A DNA stretch of 64,000 nt from CAMEON01 sp045602325 (GTDB taxonomy: Bacteria > Bacillota > Clostridia > Oscillospirales > CAG-272), in contig JAZSBH010000039.1 in NCBI GenBank assembly GCA_045602325.1, positions 1 through 64,000 of the forward strand. Reading direction: 5' to 3'. Of this stretch, positions 42,405-50,697 are shown piece by piece; within the stretch, counting starts at the first letter, position 1; each line of letters starts with the position of its first letter. Under the pieces are notes generated by a model. That model saw only the letters and a program-made list of their open reading frames with translations, made no database searches and had not been told where the DNA came from. A program made the translations under genes and the position numbers.

Positions 42405-43604
42405 TTATTCCTCGTTTGCAGGGAGATTCGACAGGGGATACTGAATCACCGTATCTCTTGACAGAGGCTCACCCAGCAGGGGCAGTCCGTCCTCATCAAA
42501 GCTGATGGGCTGGACGTACATATACCGCCCGCCCTCGCCTGCGTCGGGGGTGTGCATACCGTGGTAGGAGATCCAGGTTACGCCGTCGGGGGTGTTGAAG
42601 AAGGCGCAGTGCCCCACGCCGTAAACCTCGTTGGCGGCGGAGAAAATGGCCTCGTTGTGTTTCTTCCAGTTGGACTTGTTCATCACGCTGTCCACGGAGA
42701 AGTCATCCCCCGTGAATTCCAGAAGCCCCAGGCAGTAGTATTCCGACCAACAACCGCTGGCGGAGTAGATGAGGGAGAGTTTGCCGTCATGGCAGAGGAA
42801 CACGGGGCCCTCGTTGACCCGCTCGTCCTTGCCTTCGGTCTTGCCCTGACGCTCCCAGGGATACTTGGGGTAGGACACCTCGATGCGCTTGTCAGATACC
42901 GTCCAAGGGTTCTCCATGACCGCCAAGGTGATGACCTGCCCCTTGCTCGTGAACTCGGAGAAAGCGGTATAGAGGGTGCCGCTTGCCTCGTCATAGAACA
43001 CGGTCTGATCAATGGCCAGAACATTGGGGTCTGTGTATCCCTTGAAGACGTATTCCCCGAAGGGGTCGTTTGTGACCGACTCCAGACAAAACATACGGAT
43101 GGAGAAGAAATCCCAGCCGCTCGTGGAGCCGCTGGCGTAAATGTACCAATGGTCGGTGGCGGGATTGTAGTGAAGCTCGGGCGCCCAGATATTGCCCTGC
43201 ACCGTGTCGTTCAGATTCATGACAATGATCTTCTCGTCGGTCAGCACGGTCTTGAGATCCTTGCTGCGGTAGAGGGCGATGCCCAGCGCCTCGGTAAAGG
43301 TGGCGTAGTAGTAGCCGTCGTGGTACACCACCACAGGATCGGGGGCAGCACCTGTGGACAGAGGGTTTTGGAAGGATTCCATGACAAAGGTCTCACTTTC
43401 TGTTTCGGGCTGTGTTGGAGTCTCTGTGGGGGGCTCGGTCGTCTCCTGTGCGTGGGCTTCAGTTGTGGGAGAAGTGACCGTGCTACTTTCTGTGGGTCTC
43501 TCGGTCCCACCTCCGTTTCCTGCGAGCGTACAGGAAGCGAGCAGGAGGGTCATAAGCGCCACCCCAAGAGCGGCGGTCTGTTTCAGATGCAGTTGTTTCA
43601 TCAT
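42405..43604 (-). CDS. GH43-family glycosidase lipoprotein
   Basis: 399 residues. Signal peptide with lipobox LASC (cysteine near residue 25), then a low-complexity Thr/Glu/Pro linker (about 30-75), then a five-bladed beta-propeller with APDPVVVYHDGYYYATFT, WAPELHYNP and NEGPVFLCHDGKLSLIYS, the base, modulator and acid segments of GH43. Likely cleaves arabinose or xylose side chains at the cell surface. It lies 11 bases after the pyrophosphatase gene in a run of housekeeping genes, an odd place for a glycan enzyme. Confidence 0.82.
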   Translation of the reverse strand: MMKQLHLKQTAALGVALMTLLLASCTLAGNGGGTERPTESSTVTSPTTEAHAQETTEPPTETPTQPETESETFVMESFQNPLSTGAAPDPVVVYHDGYYYATFTEALGIALYRSKDLKTVLTDEKIIVMNLNDTVQGNIWAPELHYNPATDHWYIYASGSTSGWDFFSIRMFCLESVTNDPFGEYVFKGYTDPNVLAIDQTVFYDEASGTLYTAFSEFTSKGQVITLAVMENPWTVSDKRIEVSYPKYPWERQGKTEGKDERVNEGPVFLCHDGKLSLIYSASGCWSEYYCLGLLEFTGDDFSVDSVMNKSNWKKHNEAIFSAANEVYGVGHCAFFNTPDGVTWISYHGMHTPDAGEGGRYMYVQPISFDEDGLPLLGEPLSRDTVIQYPLSNLPANEE

Positions 43605-43615
43605 GCCGCCACCCG

Positions 43616-44149
43616 TTACGGATTCACGAACTTATCGTTGTACTGCTCAATGCACATTTGGATGATCTCCTCGGCCTCCTTGCGGTCAAAGAGCTCCTTA
43701 ACGGCGGTCTGCTTGTTCTCCAGCTGCTTGTAGACCGTGAAGAAGTGCATGATTTCGTCGAAAATGTGGGAGGGCAGCTCGTCGATGGACTTGATGCCGT
43801 GATAGGTGGGGTCCGAGAAGGGAACCGCGATGATCTTATCGTCCAGCTTGCCGCCGTCGTACATCCGCATACATCCGATGGGGTAGACCTGCACCAGGGT
43901 CATGGGGTAGATGGGCTCGGCGCAGAGCACCAGCACGTCCAGGGGATCGCCATCGTCAGCATAGGTACGGGGAATAAAACCGTAGTTAGCGGGGTAGTGG
44001 GTGGCGGTGTAGAGCACGCGATCCAGACGGCGCATACCGTTCTTCTTGTCCAGCTCGTACTTGCAGGACGAGCCCTTGGGGATCTCGATGACGGCGGTAA
44101 AGTCTGTGGGGGCGATCTCGGCGGGGTCAATGTCGTGCCAAACGTTCAT
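43616..44149 (-). CDS. ppa: Inorganic pyrophosphatase (family I)
   Basis: Hydrolyses pyrophosphate and drives biosynthetic reactions. 177 residues, the normal family I length, with YGFIPRTYADDGDPLDVLVL, the metal-binding DGDPLDV signature, and EIPKGSSCKYELDK. Follows the small HExxH gene by 43 bases and precedes GH43. Confidence 0.93.
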   Translation of the reverse strand: MNVWHDIDPAEIAPTDFTAVIEIPKGSSCKYELDKKNGMRRLDRVLYTATHYPANYGFIPRTYADDGDPLDVLVLCAEPIYPMTLVQVYPIGCMRMYDGGKLDDKIIAVPFSDPTYHGIKSIDELPSHIFDEIMHFFTVYKQLENKQTAVKELFDRKEAEEIIQMCIEQYNDKFVNP

Positions 44150-44192
44150 GGGGGGCCTCCTTATGTAAATGATGTGGTTTTGTGGTGAATGC

Positions 44193-44672
44193 TTACGGAT
44201 GCTCGCGGGTATCGGCGTAATCGTAAAGAATTTCTTGTGCCCAGTAAGAAGCCGATCTTTCTTCTCCGACGGGAGTTAATTTAATATCGTTCAGCCATAG
44301 AAAATAGTGTGTCAGCTCGTGGGCGATGCATTTGAGGTTTACCGTTAAAATACTGTCTTTTCCCCACTCCTCCAAACGCTTCTCATAATCTCCCGTGGCG
44401 ATTCGCACGTAAGGCTCCATCAGTCGGTCGAAGGGACAAAAACACGTTCCGTAGGCAAGATCACCGTCCATACACTGAACCTGTTCGCAAGCCTTGACGT
44501 ACACGACGACGCGCATGGGAAATTCATATTCCGAGCGGAGCCAATCGCAGAACTCCATGCAGGCGCGCCGAACCTCCGGGTCGACCCCCTTCTCATACCG
44601 TACCCGCAAGCCGGTTCGGTGAGGGTGTTGGTCGTAGAAGGCGCGCCATTTTTTTGATCGCCAGATGTTCAT
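44193..44672 (-). CDS. Small HExxH protein, putative metallopeptidase
   Basis: 159 residues. A central IAHELTHYFLWLN contains the HExxH zinc motif; no signal or membrane helix. A SprT-like or minimal metallopeptidase fold is possible, but a third ligand is not certain. Starts 2 bases after the obgE stop, so it is translationally coupled to it. Function unknown. Confidence 0.65.
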   Translation of the reverse strand: MNIWRSKKWRAFYDQHPHRTGLRVRYEKGVDPEVRRACMEFCDWLRSEYEFPMRVVVYVKACEQVQCMDGDLAYGTCFCPFDRLMEPYVRIATGDYEKRLEEWGKDSILTVNLKCIAHELTHYFLWLNDIKLTPVGEERSASYWAQEILYDYADTREHP

Positions 44673-44674
44673 GG

Positions 44675-45973
44675 TTACTTCACATAATCAAACTCAAACT
44701 CATAGATCGAAACCGTGTCTCCGTCCTTACAGCCCTTTTCTTCCAGCATCTCAAACACCCCGCTATTCTGCAGGACGCGCTGGAAGTAGTTGAGGGACTC
44801 GTAATCGTCGAAGTTGATGCGCCCCATGAGGTTGTAGATCCAGTCGCCCTCCACGAAGAAGGTACGGTTCTCCTGGCGGATGACGGTGTCCTTGACACCC
44901 GCTCCGGCAATGTCGGACAGAAGTGCCTCACCCTCGGCCACCTCGCTCTCGTAGACCGTGATGGGGGGGAGCAGCTTCAGCCGCTCGGAGACGCGGAAGA
45001 TCATGTCCTGAATGCCCTCACCCGTGGCGGCGGAGACGTAGATCATCTCCCACTCGTTCTCGTCCACGAAGTCCTCGAAGGCCTGTACGTCCACGACCTC
45101 CTCATCCAGCGCGTCGTACTTGTTGGCGATGATGATCTGGGGGCGGGTCGCCAGCTCGGGGCTGTACTTTTCCAGCTCGGAGTTGATGTTCTTCACATCC
45201 TCGATGGGATCTCTGCCTTCAAAGCAGGAGATGTCCACCACGTGGAGCAGCAGTCGGCAGCGGTCGATGTGGCGCAGGAAATCGTGCCCCAGACCCGCGC
45301 CCTCGGCGGCGCCGTCGATGAGTCCGGGAATGTCGGCGGCCACGAAGCCGTCGCCCCCCGCCACCTGGACTACGCCCAGATTGGGAGACAGGGTGGTGAA
45401 GTGGTAGTCAGCGATCTTGGGGCGTGCCGCGCTGATGCGAGCCAGCAGGGAGGACTTACCCACGCTGGGATAGCCGATCAGACCCACGTCTGCGATCATT
45501 TTCAGCTCCATGAGGACTTCGCGCTCTTCGCCGCGGGTGCCGTTCTTGGCGAACTGGGGAGCCTGACGGGTGGCGGTGGCGAAGTGGCGGTTGCCCCAGC
45601 CGCCTCGGCCGCCACGGCAGCAGATGTAGTCCGCGCCGCCGTTCTCGGACATATCGTGGATGACCTTGCCCGTGGCGGCATCCTTTATGACAGTCCCTTC
45701 GGGAACAGGAAGGATCAGATCCTCGGCGTTGGCGCCGTGGAACTTCTCGGGCATACCGTTGCCGCCGTTCTGAGCGGTAAAGTGGTGCTTGTAGCGGTAG
45801 GCCAGCAGGGTATTGGTGCCCTTGTCCACGCGGAAGACGATGTTACCGCCGTTACCGCCGTCGCCGCCGCTGGGGCCGCCGTGGGAGACGTACTTCTCGC
45901 GATGGAAGGCGATGGCACCGTTGCCGCCGTTGCCGGCCTTGAGGTAGACTTTTACGTGGTCGAAGAATTGCAT
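44675..45973 (-). CDS. obgE: Ribosome-assembly GTPase ObgE/CgtA
   Basis: 432 residues. Glycine-rich Obg domain (KVYLKAGNGGNGAIAFHREKY) at the N terminus, G domain with GYPSVGKSSLL, DIPGLIDGA and ANKYDAL, and a C-terminal OCT domain (about 345-425). Binds the 50S subunit and links ribosome maturation to stress. GAAAGGAG precedes the ATG. First gene of a four-gene run with the HExxH protein, ppa and GH43. Confidence 0.95.
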   Translation of the reverse strand: MQFFDHVKVYLKAGNGGNGAIAFHREKYVSHGGPSGGDGGNGGNIVFRVDKGTNTLLAYRYKHHFTAQNGGNGMPEKFHGANAEDLILPVPEGTVIKDAATGKVIHDMSENGGADYICCRGGRGGWGNRHFATATRQAPQFAKNGTRGEEREVLMELKMIADVGLIGYPSVGKSSLLARISAARPKIADYHFTTLSPNLGVVQVAGGDGFVAADIPGLIDGAAEGAGLGHDFLRHIDRCRLLLHVVDISCFEGRDPIEDVKNINSELEKYSPELATRPQIIIANKYDALDEEVVDVQAFEDFVDENEWEMIYVSAATGEGIQDMIFRVSERLKLLPPITVYESEVAEGEALLSDIAGAGVKDTVIRQENRTFFVEGDWIYNLMGRINFDDYESLNYFQRVLQNSGVFEMLEEKGCKDGDTVSIYEFEFDYVK

Positions 45974-46089
45974 ATGGTTGGTCTCCTTTCGTGGGAGGAT
46001 GTTATGGAGGAATAATGGTTAAGCAGGGAAAATGACTTGCAAACCGAATGAACTGTCTATGCGCGGTATGATCCAAAGGTAAAAAAATA

Positions 46090-46161
46090 CCATCTCCGCG
46101 CTTGCCTTCCCCTTGGGGAAGGTGGCACGCCCATAGGGCGTGACGGATGAGGGTCACCCTT
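46090..46161. repeat. Left inverted hairpin repeat flanking the DUF559 gene
   Basis: 72 bases with two perfect hairpins: CCTTCCCC-TT-GGGGAAGG and CACGCCC-ATA-GGGCGTG, then TGACGGATGAGGGTCACCCTT. Near-identical to the inverted copy at 46601-46670. The second hairpin differs between copies in both arms so pairing is kept. Confidence 0.85.
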
Positions 46162-46187
46162 GGGGTGCTACTCTGTTTGGAGAAGTA

Positions 46188-46556
46188 TTATTCCAAATCC
46201 GCTGCGGTCAACCCCAAACGTCTCAAAATATCCTCGCATACGGCTTGAAAGTTTCGGTTAATGTCTTGATTTGAATATCGCAAGACGGTGATCCCCAATG
46301 CCCAAAGTTCTCTATCTCTTTCATCATCAGCTGCACGGTTCTCGGGAAATTTGTGTTGTCGTCCGTCGATTTCTATAGCCAGACTGTGGCTGTGAATATA
46401 GAAATCAATGATGTAGTTTCCAATGTTCTTTTGACGGTTTACGGTGAGGGGCAGGCGTTGCAGGAAAAGATACCAAAGCTTTCTTTCAGCGTTGGTCATG
46501 TTGTTTCGCAGATCCTTGGCGAAGGAAACAAGTTTTTTGTTATGGTAGAGTGGCAT
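46188..46556 (-). CDS. DUF559-type endonuclease-like protein
   Basis: 122 residues from the ATG at 46556. The core IIDFYIHSHSLAIEIDGRQH carries the D...ExDGxQH pattern of the restriction-endonuclease/Vsr-like fold of DUF559. An upstream in-frame ATG at 46658 would run through the flanking repeat and is rejected. No clear ribosome site. The gene lies 26 bases inside the left repeat and 44 inside the right. It could be the enzyme that moves or maintains the repeat, like REP-associated tyrosine transposases in Proteobacteria, although its fold is different. Target and activity unknown. Confidence 0.75.
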   Translation of the reverse strand: MPLYHNKKLVSFAKDLRNNMTNAERKLWYLFLQRLPLTVNRQKNIGNYIIDFYIHSHSLAIEIDGRQHKFPENRAADDERDRELWALGITVLRYSNQDINRNFQAVCEDILRRLGLTAADLE

Positions 46557-46600
46557 GATGTTATATTGTTGGGTGGATGACGGAAAAGAGTGAAATCGGG

Positions 46601-46670
46601 AAGGGTGACCCTCATCCGTCACGGCTATGCCGTGCCACCTTCCCCCAGGGGAAGGCAAGCGCGGGGATGG
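46601..46670. repeat. Right inverted hairpin repeat flanking the DUF559 gene
   Basis: Inverted copy of 46090-46161, with hairpins CACGGC-TAT-GCCGTG and CCTTCCCC-CA-GGGGAAGG. Together the copies bracket a 581-bp module between obgE and der. Confidence 0.85.
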
Positions 46671-46708
46671 AATTTATGTGGAGAAGCTATACACCGCGTG
46701 GGATGAGA

Positions 46709-48100
46709 TCACTCCCCCAATCCATCATCATCCTCGTCTTCCTTCTTATCCTTCTTCCCCCTGATATTGATCTCGGGATCGTCACCCCTCTGCTTAATGA
46801 TCATCTTGATGGGCGTTCCCTTGAATCCATAGGTCTCCCGCAGACAGTTCTCAATATACCGTTGGTAAGAGAAGTGGAACAGCTCGGCCATATTGCAGAA
46901 CAGCACGAAGGTGGGGGGCGCGGTCTGGGTTTGGGTCATATAGTAGATCTTGAGCCGGCGGCCCTTGTCTGTGGGAGGCTGGACACGCATCATGGCCTCG
47001 CCCAGCACGTCGTTGAGCGCGCCCGTGGTGACACGGAGGTGAGACTGCTCGTAGACCGAGAGGATGAGGTCGTAGAGTCCGTCGATGCGCTGGCCGGTCT
47101 TGGCCGAAACAAAGGTGATGGGGGCGTAGGGCATATAGGCCAGAGAATCACGAATGCGGTCGGTGAATTCCTTGACGGTGCTGTTGTCCTTTTCAATGGA
47201 ATCCCACTTGTTGACCACGATGATGGTGGCCTTACCCGCTTCGTGGGCGATACCAGCGATCTTCTCGTCCTGCTCGGTGATGCCCACCGACGCGTCGATC
47301 ATGAGGAGGCAGACGTCGGCTCTCTCCACCGCCATATGGGCGCGGAGTACCGAGTATTTCTCGATCTGATCCCCAATCTTGGACTGACGGCGGATGCCCG
47401 CGGTGTCGATGAAGGTAAAGGTTCCGCGCTCATTGACCAGACGGGTGTCCACCGCATCACGGGTGGTGCCGGCGATGTCGGATACGATCATGCGGTTCTC
47501 GCCCAGGAAGCGGTTGATGATGGAGGATTTGCCCGCATTGGGCTTACCGATGACGGCGATCTTGATGCCGCTCTCTTCCTCTTCGCCCTCTTCCCAGTCG
47601 GCAAGAGCCTCACAGCAGGCGTCCAGCAGGTCGCCGGTACCCGAGCCGTGGATGGAGGACACCGCTACAGGGTCGCAGTCAAAGCCCAGTTCGTAGAACT
47701 CGTAGTATTCAAAGGGAAGATCGCCTACGCGGTCGCACTTGTTGATGCAGGGAATGATGGGCTTGCCGCTCTTCTGGAGCATGACTCCGATGTCGCGGTC
47801 GGCGGCGGTCAGACCCGTGCGGACGTCGCACATGAAAACAATGACGTCAGCGTCGTCGATGGCCACCTGGGCCTGCACCTTCATCTGGGACAGGATGATG
47901 TCGTCGGTCTTGGGCTCGATACCGCCGGTGTCGATGAGGATCAGCTGACGGCCATTCCATTCGGTCTCGCCGTAGATGCGGTCGCGGGTGACACCGGGGG
48001 TATCCTCCACGATGGAGCGACGCTCGCCGATAAGCTTATTGAACAGGGTGGATTTGCCCACGTTGGGGCGGCCGACAATAGCGATAATGGGTTTGGACAT
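46709..48100 (-). CDS. der: Ribosome-assembly GTPase Der/EngA
   Basis: 463 residues with two G domains (GRPNVGKSTLFNKLIG and GKPNAGKSSIINRFLG), each with NKxD motifs (NKCD, NKWD), and a C-terminal KH-like domain. It ends with an acidic/lysine tail (KKDKKEDEDDDGLGE). Required for 50S maturation. It lies downstream of the DUF512 radical SAM gene, a conserved clostridial neighbour. Confidence 0.95.
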   Translation of the reverse strand: MSKPIIAIVGRPNVGKSTLFNKLIGERRSIVEDTPGVTRDRIYGETEWNGRQLILIDTGGIEPKTDDIILSQMKVQAQVAIDDADVIVFMCDVRTGLTAADRDIGVMLQKSGKPIIPCINKCDRVGDLPFEYYEFYELGFDCDPVAVSSIHGSGTGDLLDACCEALADWEEGEEEESGIKIAVIGKPNAGKSSIINRFLGENRMIVSDIAGTTRDAVDTRLVNERGTFTFIDTAGIRRQSKIGDQIEKYSVLRAHMAVERADVCLLMIDASVGITEQDEKIAGIAHEAGKATIIVVNKWDSIEKDNSTVKEFTDRIRDSLAYMPYAPITFVSAKTGQRIDGLYDLILSVYEQSHLRVTTGALNDVLGEAMMRVQPPTDKGRRLKIYYMTQTQTAPPTFVLFCNMAELFHFSYQRYIENCLRETYGFKGTPIKMIIKQRGDDPEINIRGKKDKKEDEDDDGLGE

Positions 48101-48160
48101 GGTTATATAGTCTCCTTTCGGTCAGGGAAGGGTATTTTTTGATTTTGGTACTTGCGTGGT

Positions 48161-48448
48161 TCAATTCGCGAACGTTTCTCCAATCTCAAAGCTTTCAACG
48201 ATCAGAGCACCATTGGAATCTACACGGAACCAAATGTGGAGTACTTCACTGTTTCCGCAATCCCATTCGAAAATGGTAAAGCCTGAACCGACTTCGGTCC
48301 CTTTTTCTCCCAGTAGGGTAACCACTTCTTCATATGTCATGCCGACTTGAATTTCATCGCTTTTTTCTTTGATCCGATTGCCGCAAGCGGACAGCGCGAA
48401 AAGAAGCAGAACAGATAAGCACAGAAAGAAACATAATTTGGCTTTCAC
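48161..48448 (-). CDS. Small SmpA/OmlA-like lipoprotein
   Basis: 95 residues. Lipobox LSAC (cysteine near residue 22), then a compact domain starting IQVGMTYEEVVTLLGEKG, the BLIP/SmpA-like helix-strand module. Lies between der and the DUF512 gene in the same direction. Possible envelope role; not established. Confidence 0.7.
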   Translation of the reverse strand: MKAKLCFFLCLSVLLLFALSACGNRIKEKSDEIQVGMTYEEVVTLLGEKGTEVGSGFTIFEWDCGNSEVLHIWFRVDSNGALIVESFEIGETFAN

Positions 48449-48490
48449 GAGGGACCTCCTTCAGTTAAAAAAATGTGGATGGGGTAGAGA

Positions 48491-49804
48491 TTATTCAATT
48501 CCCAGCATTTCCTTGATAAACTCCGCGCCGTTATTCTTTCCCGCGCGGATGGGAACACCCAGCTTTTCGGACAGCTCGGCAAGGGTCATATCGTCGAGGA
48601 ACATAGCCTCGTCCGCCCGCAGGGTATTTTCGGGAATGATGAGCTGTTCACCCAATTCCTTGTGGTCGAGCTGTTCGTACATATCCTTGCCCGTCAGCAG
48701 ACCTGCCACGGTGACGGATTCGCCGAAAAAGTGATTGATGATCTCGTATACGTGAATAGTCAGCCCTTCCACCTGTGCCTCCAGTCGTGCGGCCATGGCC
48801 TTGACAGTGGGGTAAGCGGCCACACCGGTGCAAACAGATACGGTGCGGGGAGCCTGGTAGTCGGAGAGATACTCGTCGAGGAAATTCATCTCGTCGTTGA
48901 ACTCGGTCAGCAGGGAGGTGATCATTCCCACGCCGTTCTCAATCTGGGCGTAGCCCTCGTAGTAGTCCTCAGAAGGGAGGGGAAGTCCTGCCTTGAGGTA
49001 TAGCTCGTCGGCGCAGAAGAACTTGCGGGTGCCGCATTCAGCCAGACACTTGTCCGCGAAAGCCTCTACCTGCCGTACCACGGCGGCGGCCTCCTCGGGG
49101 GTATATGTGGTCAAAGGATACAGCTTGTCCCGATACTTGGTCAGACCCGCAGGCACGATGGATACGCTCTCCATGGCGTCGCCCAGGGCATAGAGATCCC
49201 GCATGGAACGATCCAGCTCGTCTCCGTCGTTGATGCCGCGGCAGAGGACGATCTGCCCGCACAGGGTAATGCCCGCCTCGGCCAGTCGGGGCAGATAATC
49301 CAGTACCAGCCCTGCCCGCTTGTTGTGCATCATCTTGACCCGCAGCTCGGGGTTGGTGGTGTGTACAGAGACGTTGACGGGGGAGATGTGCATCTCAATG
49401 ATGCGGTCAATGTCGTGGTCCCGGAGATTGGTCATGGTGATGAAGTTGCCGTGGAGGAAGGACAGGCGGCTGTCGTCGTCCTTGAAGTATAGGGTCTCCC
49501 GCATCCCCTTGGGTAATTGATCGATGAAGCAGAAAATGCACTTGTTCTCACAGGAGTGCTTCTTGTCCATGAGGGGGGTCTCGAAATCCAGCCCGATGTC
49601 GTCGTATTCCCGCTTGCGGATGGTGACCTCAAAGGGCTCGCCGTCACGGGTAAGCGATAGCTTTACCTCGGTGGCGGTGAGGAAGAAGCGGTAGTCCAGC
49701 ACGTCGGTGACCTCCCGGCCGTTGATGGATATGAGGGTGTCTCCCGCGAGTATACCGTGTCTTTCGGCGCGGCTGTGCGGGGTAACGGCGGTGATTCTGA
49801 CCAT
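48491..49804 (-). CDS. DUF512 radical SAM protein with PDZ-like N terminus
   Basis: 437 residues. A PDZ-like domain (ITAVTPHSRAERHGILAGDTL) precedes a radical SAM domain with CENKCIFCF (CxxxCxxC), then a DUF512 domain. Conserved beside der in Clostridia, which suggests a role in ribosome or tRNA biology, but the reaction is unknown. The ATG at 49804 follows AAAGGAG. Own promoter at 49868-49896. Confidence 0.9.
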   Translation of the reverse strand: MVRITAVTPHSRAERHGILAGDTLISINGREVTDVLDYRFFLTATEVKLSLTRDGEPFEVTIRKREYDDIGLDFETPLMDKKHSCENKCIFCFIDQLPKGMRETLYFKDDDSRLSFLHGNFITMTNLRDHDIDRIIEMHISPVNVSVHTTNPELRVKMMHNKRAGLVLDYLPRLAEAGITLCGQIVLCRGINDGDELDRSMRDLYALGDAMESVSIVPAGLTKYRDKLYPLTTYTPEEAAAVVRQVEAFADKCLAECGTRKFFCADELYLKAGLPLPSEDYYEGYAQIENGVGMITSLLTEFNDEMNFLDEYLSDYQAPRTVSVCTGVAAYPTVKAMAARLEAQVEGLTIHVYEIINHFFGESVTVAGLLTGKDMYEQLDHKELGEQLIIPENTLRADEAMFLDDMTLAELSEKLGVPIRAGKNNGAEFIKEMLGIE

Positions 49805-49867
49805 GTGGCAGGGCTCCTTTCCTCGAATTGCCTTGACGGCATAGTGATACATAATAATCCAATTTAT

Positions 49868-49896
49868 ATTATACCACAAAAAAGGAAGATTGTCAA
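49868..49896 (-). promoter_or_regulatory. Promoter of the DUF512-der operon
   Basis: On the - strand: TTGACA (49891-49896), 17-bp spacer ending GTGG, TATAAT (49868-49873). Confidence 0.88.
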
Positions 49897-50014
49897 ATGG
49901 AAAAACGGGGATTATTTATATTTTGTAGAGAAGAAACTGGGTGTTTTGCACAAAAAAGAAACTGAAATTTCTATGTACTCAACTGATTGTGTAGTCCACT
50001 AAACAAAAAAGGTA

Positions 50015-50042
50015 TTGACATGGGGGGGTGATGTGATATAAT
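50015..50042 (+). promoter_or_regulatory. Promoter of the membrane protein gene at 50077
   Basis: TTGACA (50015-50020), 16-bp spacer ending TGA, TATAAT (50037-50042). Confidence 0.8.
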
Positions 50043-50076
50043 ATGTATAACAATCTTTTTGAGGAGGTGTTTCTGT

Positions 50077-50625
50077 ATGGCAAAAGAAAAGAATCTGTGG
50101 CTTGCGTGCTTAAAGCACATCATAATTGCGTCCTTGGCGACTTTTGGGGTCTATATGGCCTCGGCTTACCTGGTCGCCGCTATATTTGAGGGCGAGGACA
50201 AGCGAACACTTCGTGACCTTGTGGCTTATGCCTTTATGATGGTCTTTTATGCCGTCTTTTTCTACCGCTTCCGTGAGTACAACCGCATCAGCACCTATAT
50301 GGAGCATACGGAACGGTTCGACCTGAAGGGGGAACTGATGGCGTTTCTGCGCGCCGATGGAAAGATCGTACTGGCCATTTATGGCATCGCCGCTATCGCC
50401 ACGGAGATATCCTTCTTTATATTCCCCAGCCCAACTCCCAACCCCGTTGCTACGGTGTGTTTGTTCGCTTTGGGGCCATTTAGCGCCTTGATCCCCGTTC
50501 CCGTCCTCCGCTCGGCTCTGTGCTTCGTCTATGCCGCGGCTGTGGCCTGTGTCCTGGCCATGCTCCGAAGCCGCAAGATCCATCAGAATGACCTGGCGGC
50601 CAATGCGCGACGGAGAGAGCATTGA
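50077..50625 (+). CDS. Polytopic membrane protein of unknown function
   Basis: 182 residues from the ATG at 50077 (GAGGAGGTG upstream). About five hydrophobic segments (near 11-37, 48-64, 93-113, 118-135, 139-160) and a basic C terminus. No family recognised. Monocistronic, ended by a hairpin. Confidence 0.65.
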   Translation: MAKEKNLWLACLKHIIIASLATFGVYMASAYLVAAIFEGEDKRTLRDLVAYAFMMVFYAVFFYRFREYNRISTYMEHTERFDLKGELMAFLRADGKIVLAIYGIAAIATEISFFIFPSPTPNPVATVCLFALGPFSALIPVPVLRSALCFVYAAAVACVLAMLRSRKIHQNDLAANARRREH

Positions 50626-50653
50626 CCTGTCCGGAAATAATCGCATAATCAAC

Positions 50654-50689
50654 CAAAAGCGACTGCTCCTTGTGGGACAGCCGCTTTTT
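50654..50689 (+). terminator. Terminator of the membrane protein gene
   Basis: AAAAGCG-CTG pairs with CAG-CGCTTTTT, with T-rich flank on the + strand. The convergent giant glycosidase ends at 50698. Confidence 0.7.
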
Positions 50690-50697
50690 CTATGGGA

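Noticed and set aside
46557..46658. N-terminal extension of the DUF559 protein
   Set aside because: It would translate the flanking repeat; family similarity begins at the ATG at 46556.
46577..48142. 521-residue open frame on the + strand
   Set aside because: Antisense to der, which has both GTPase motifs.
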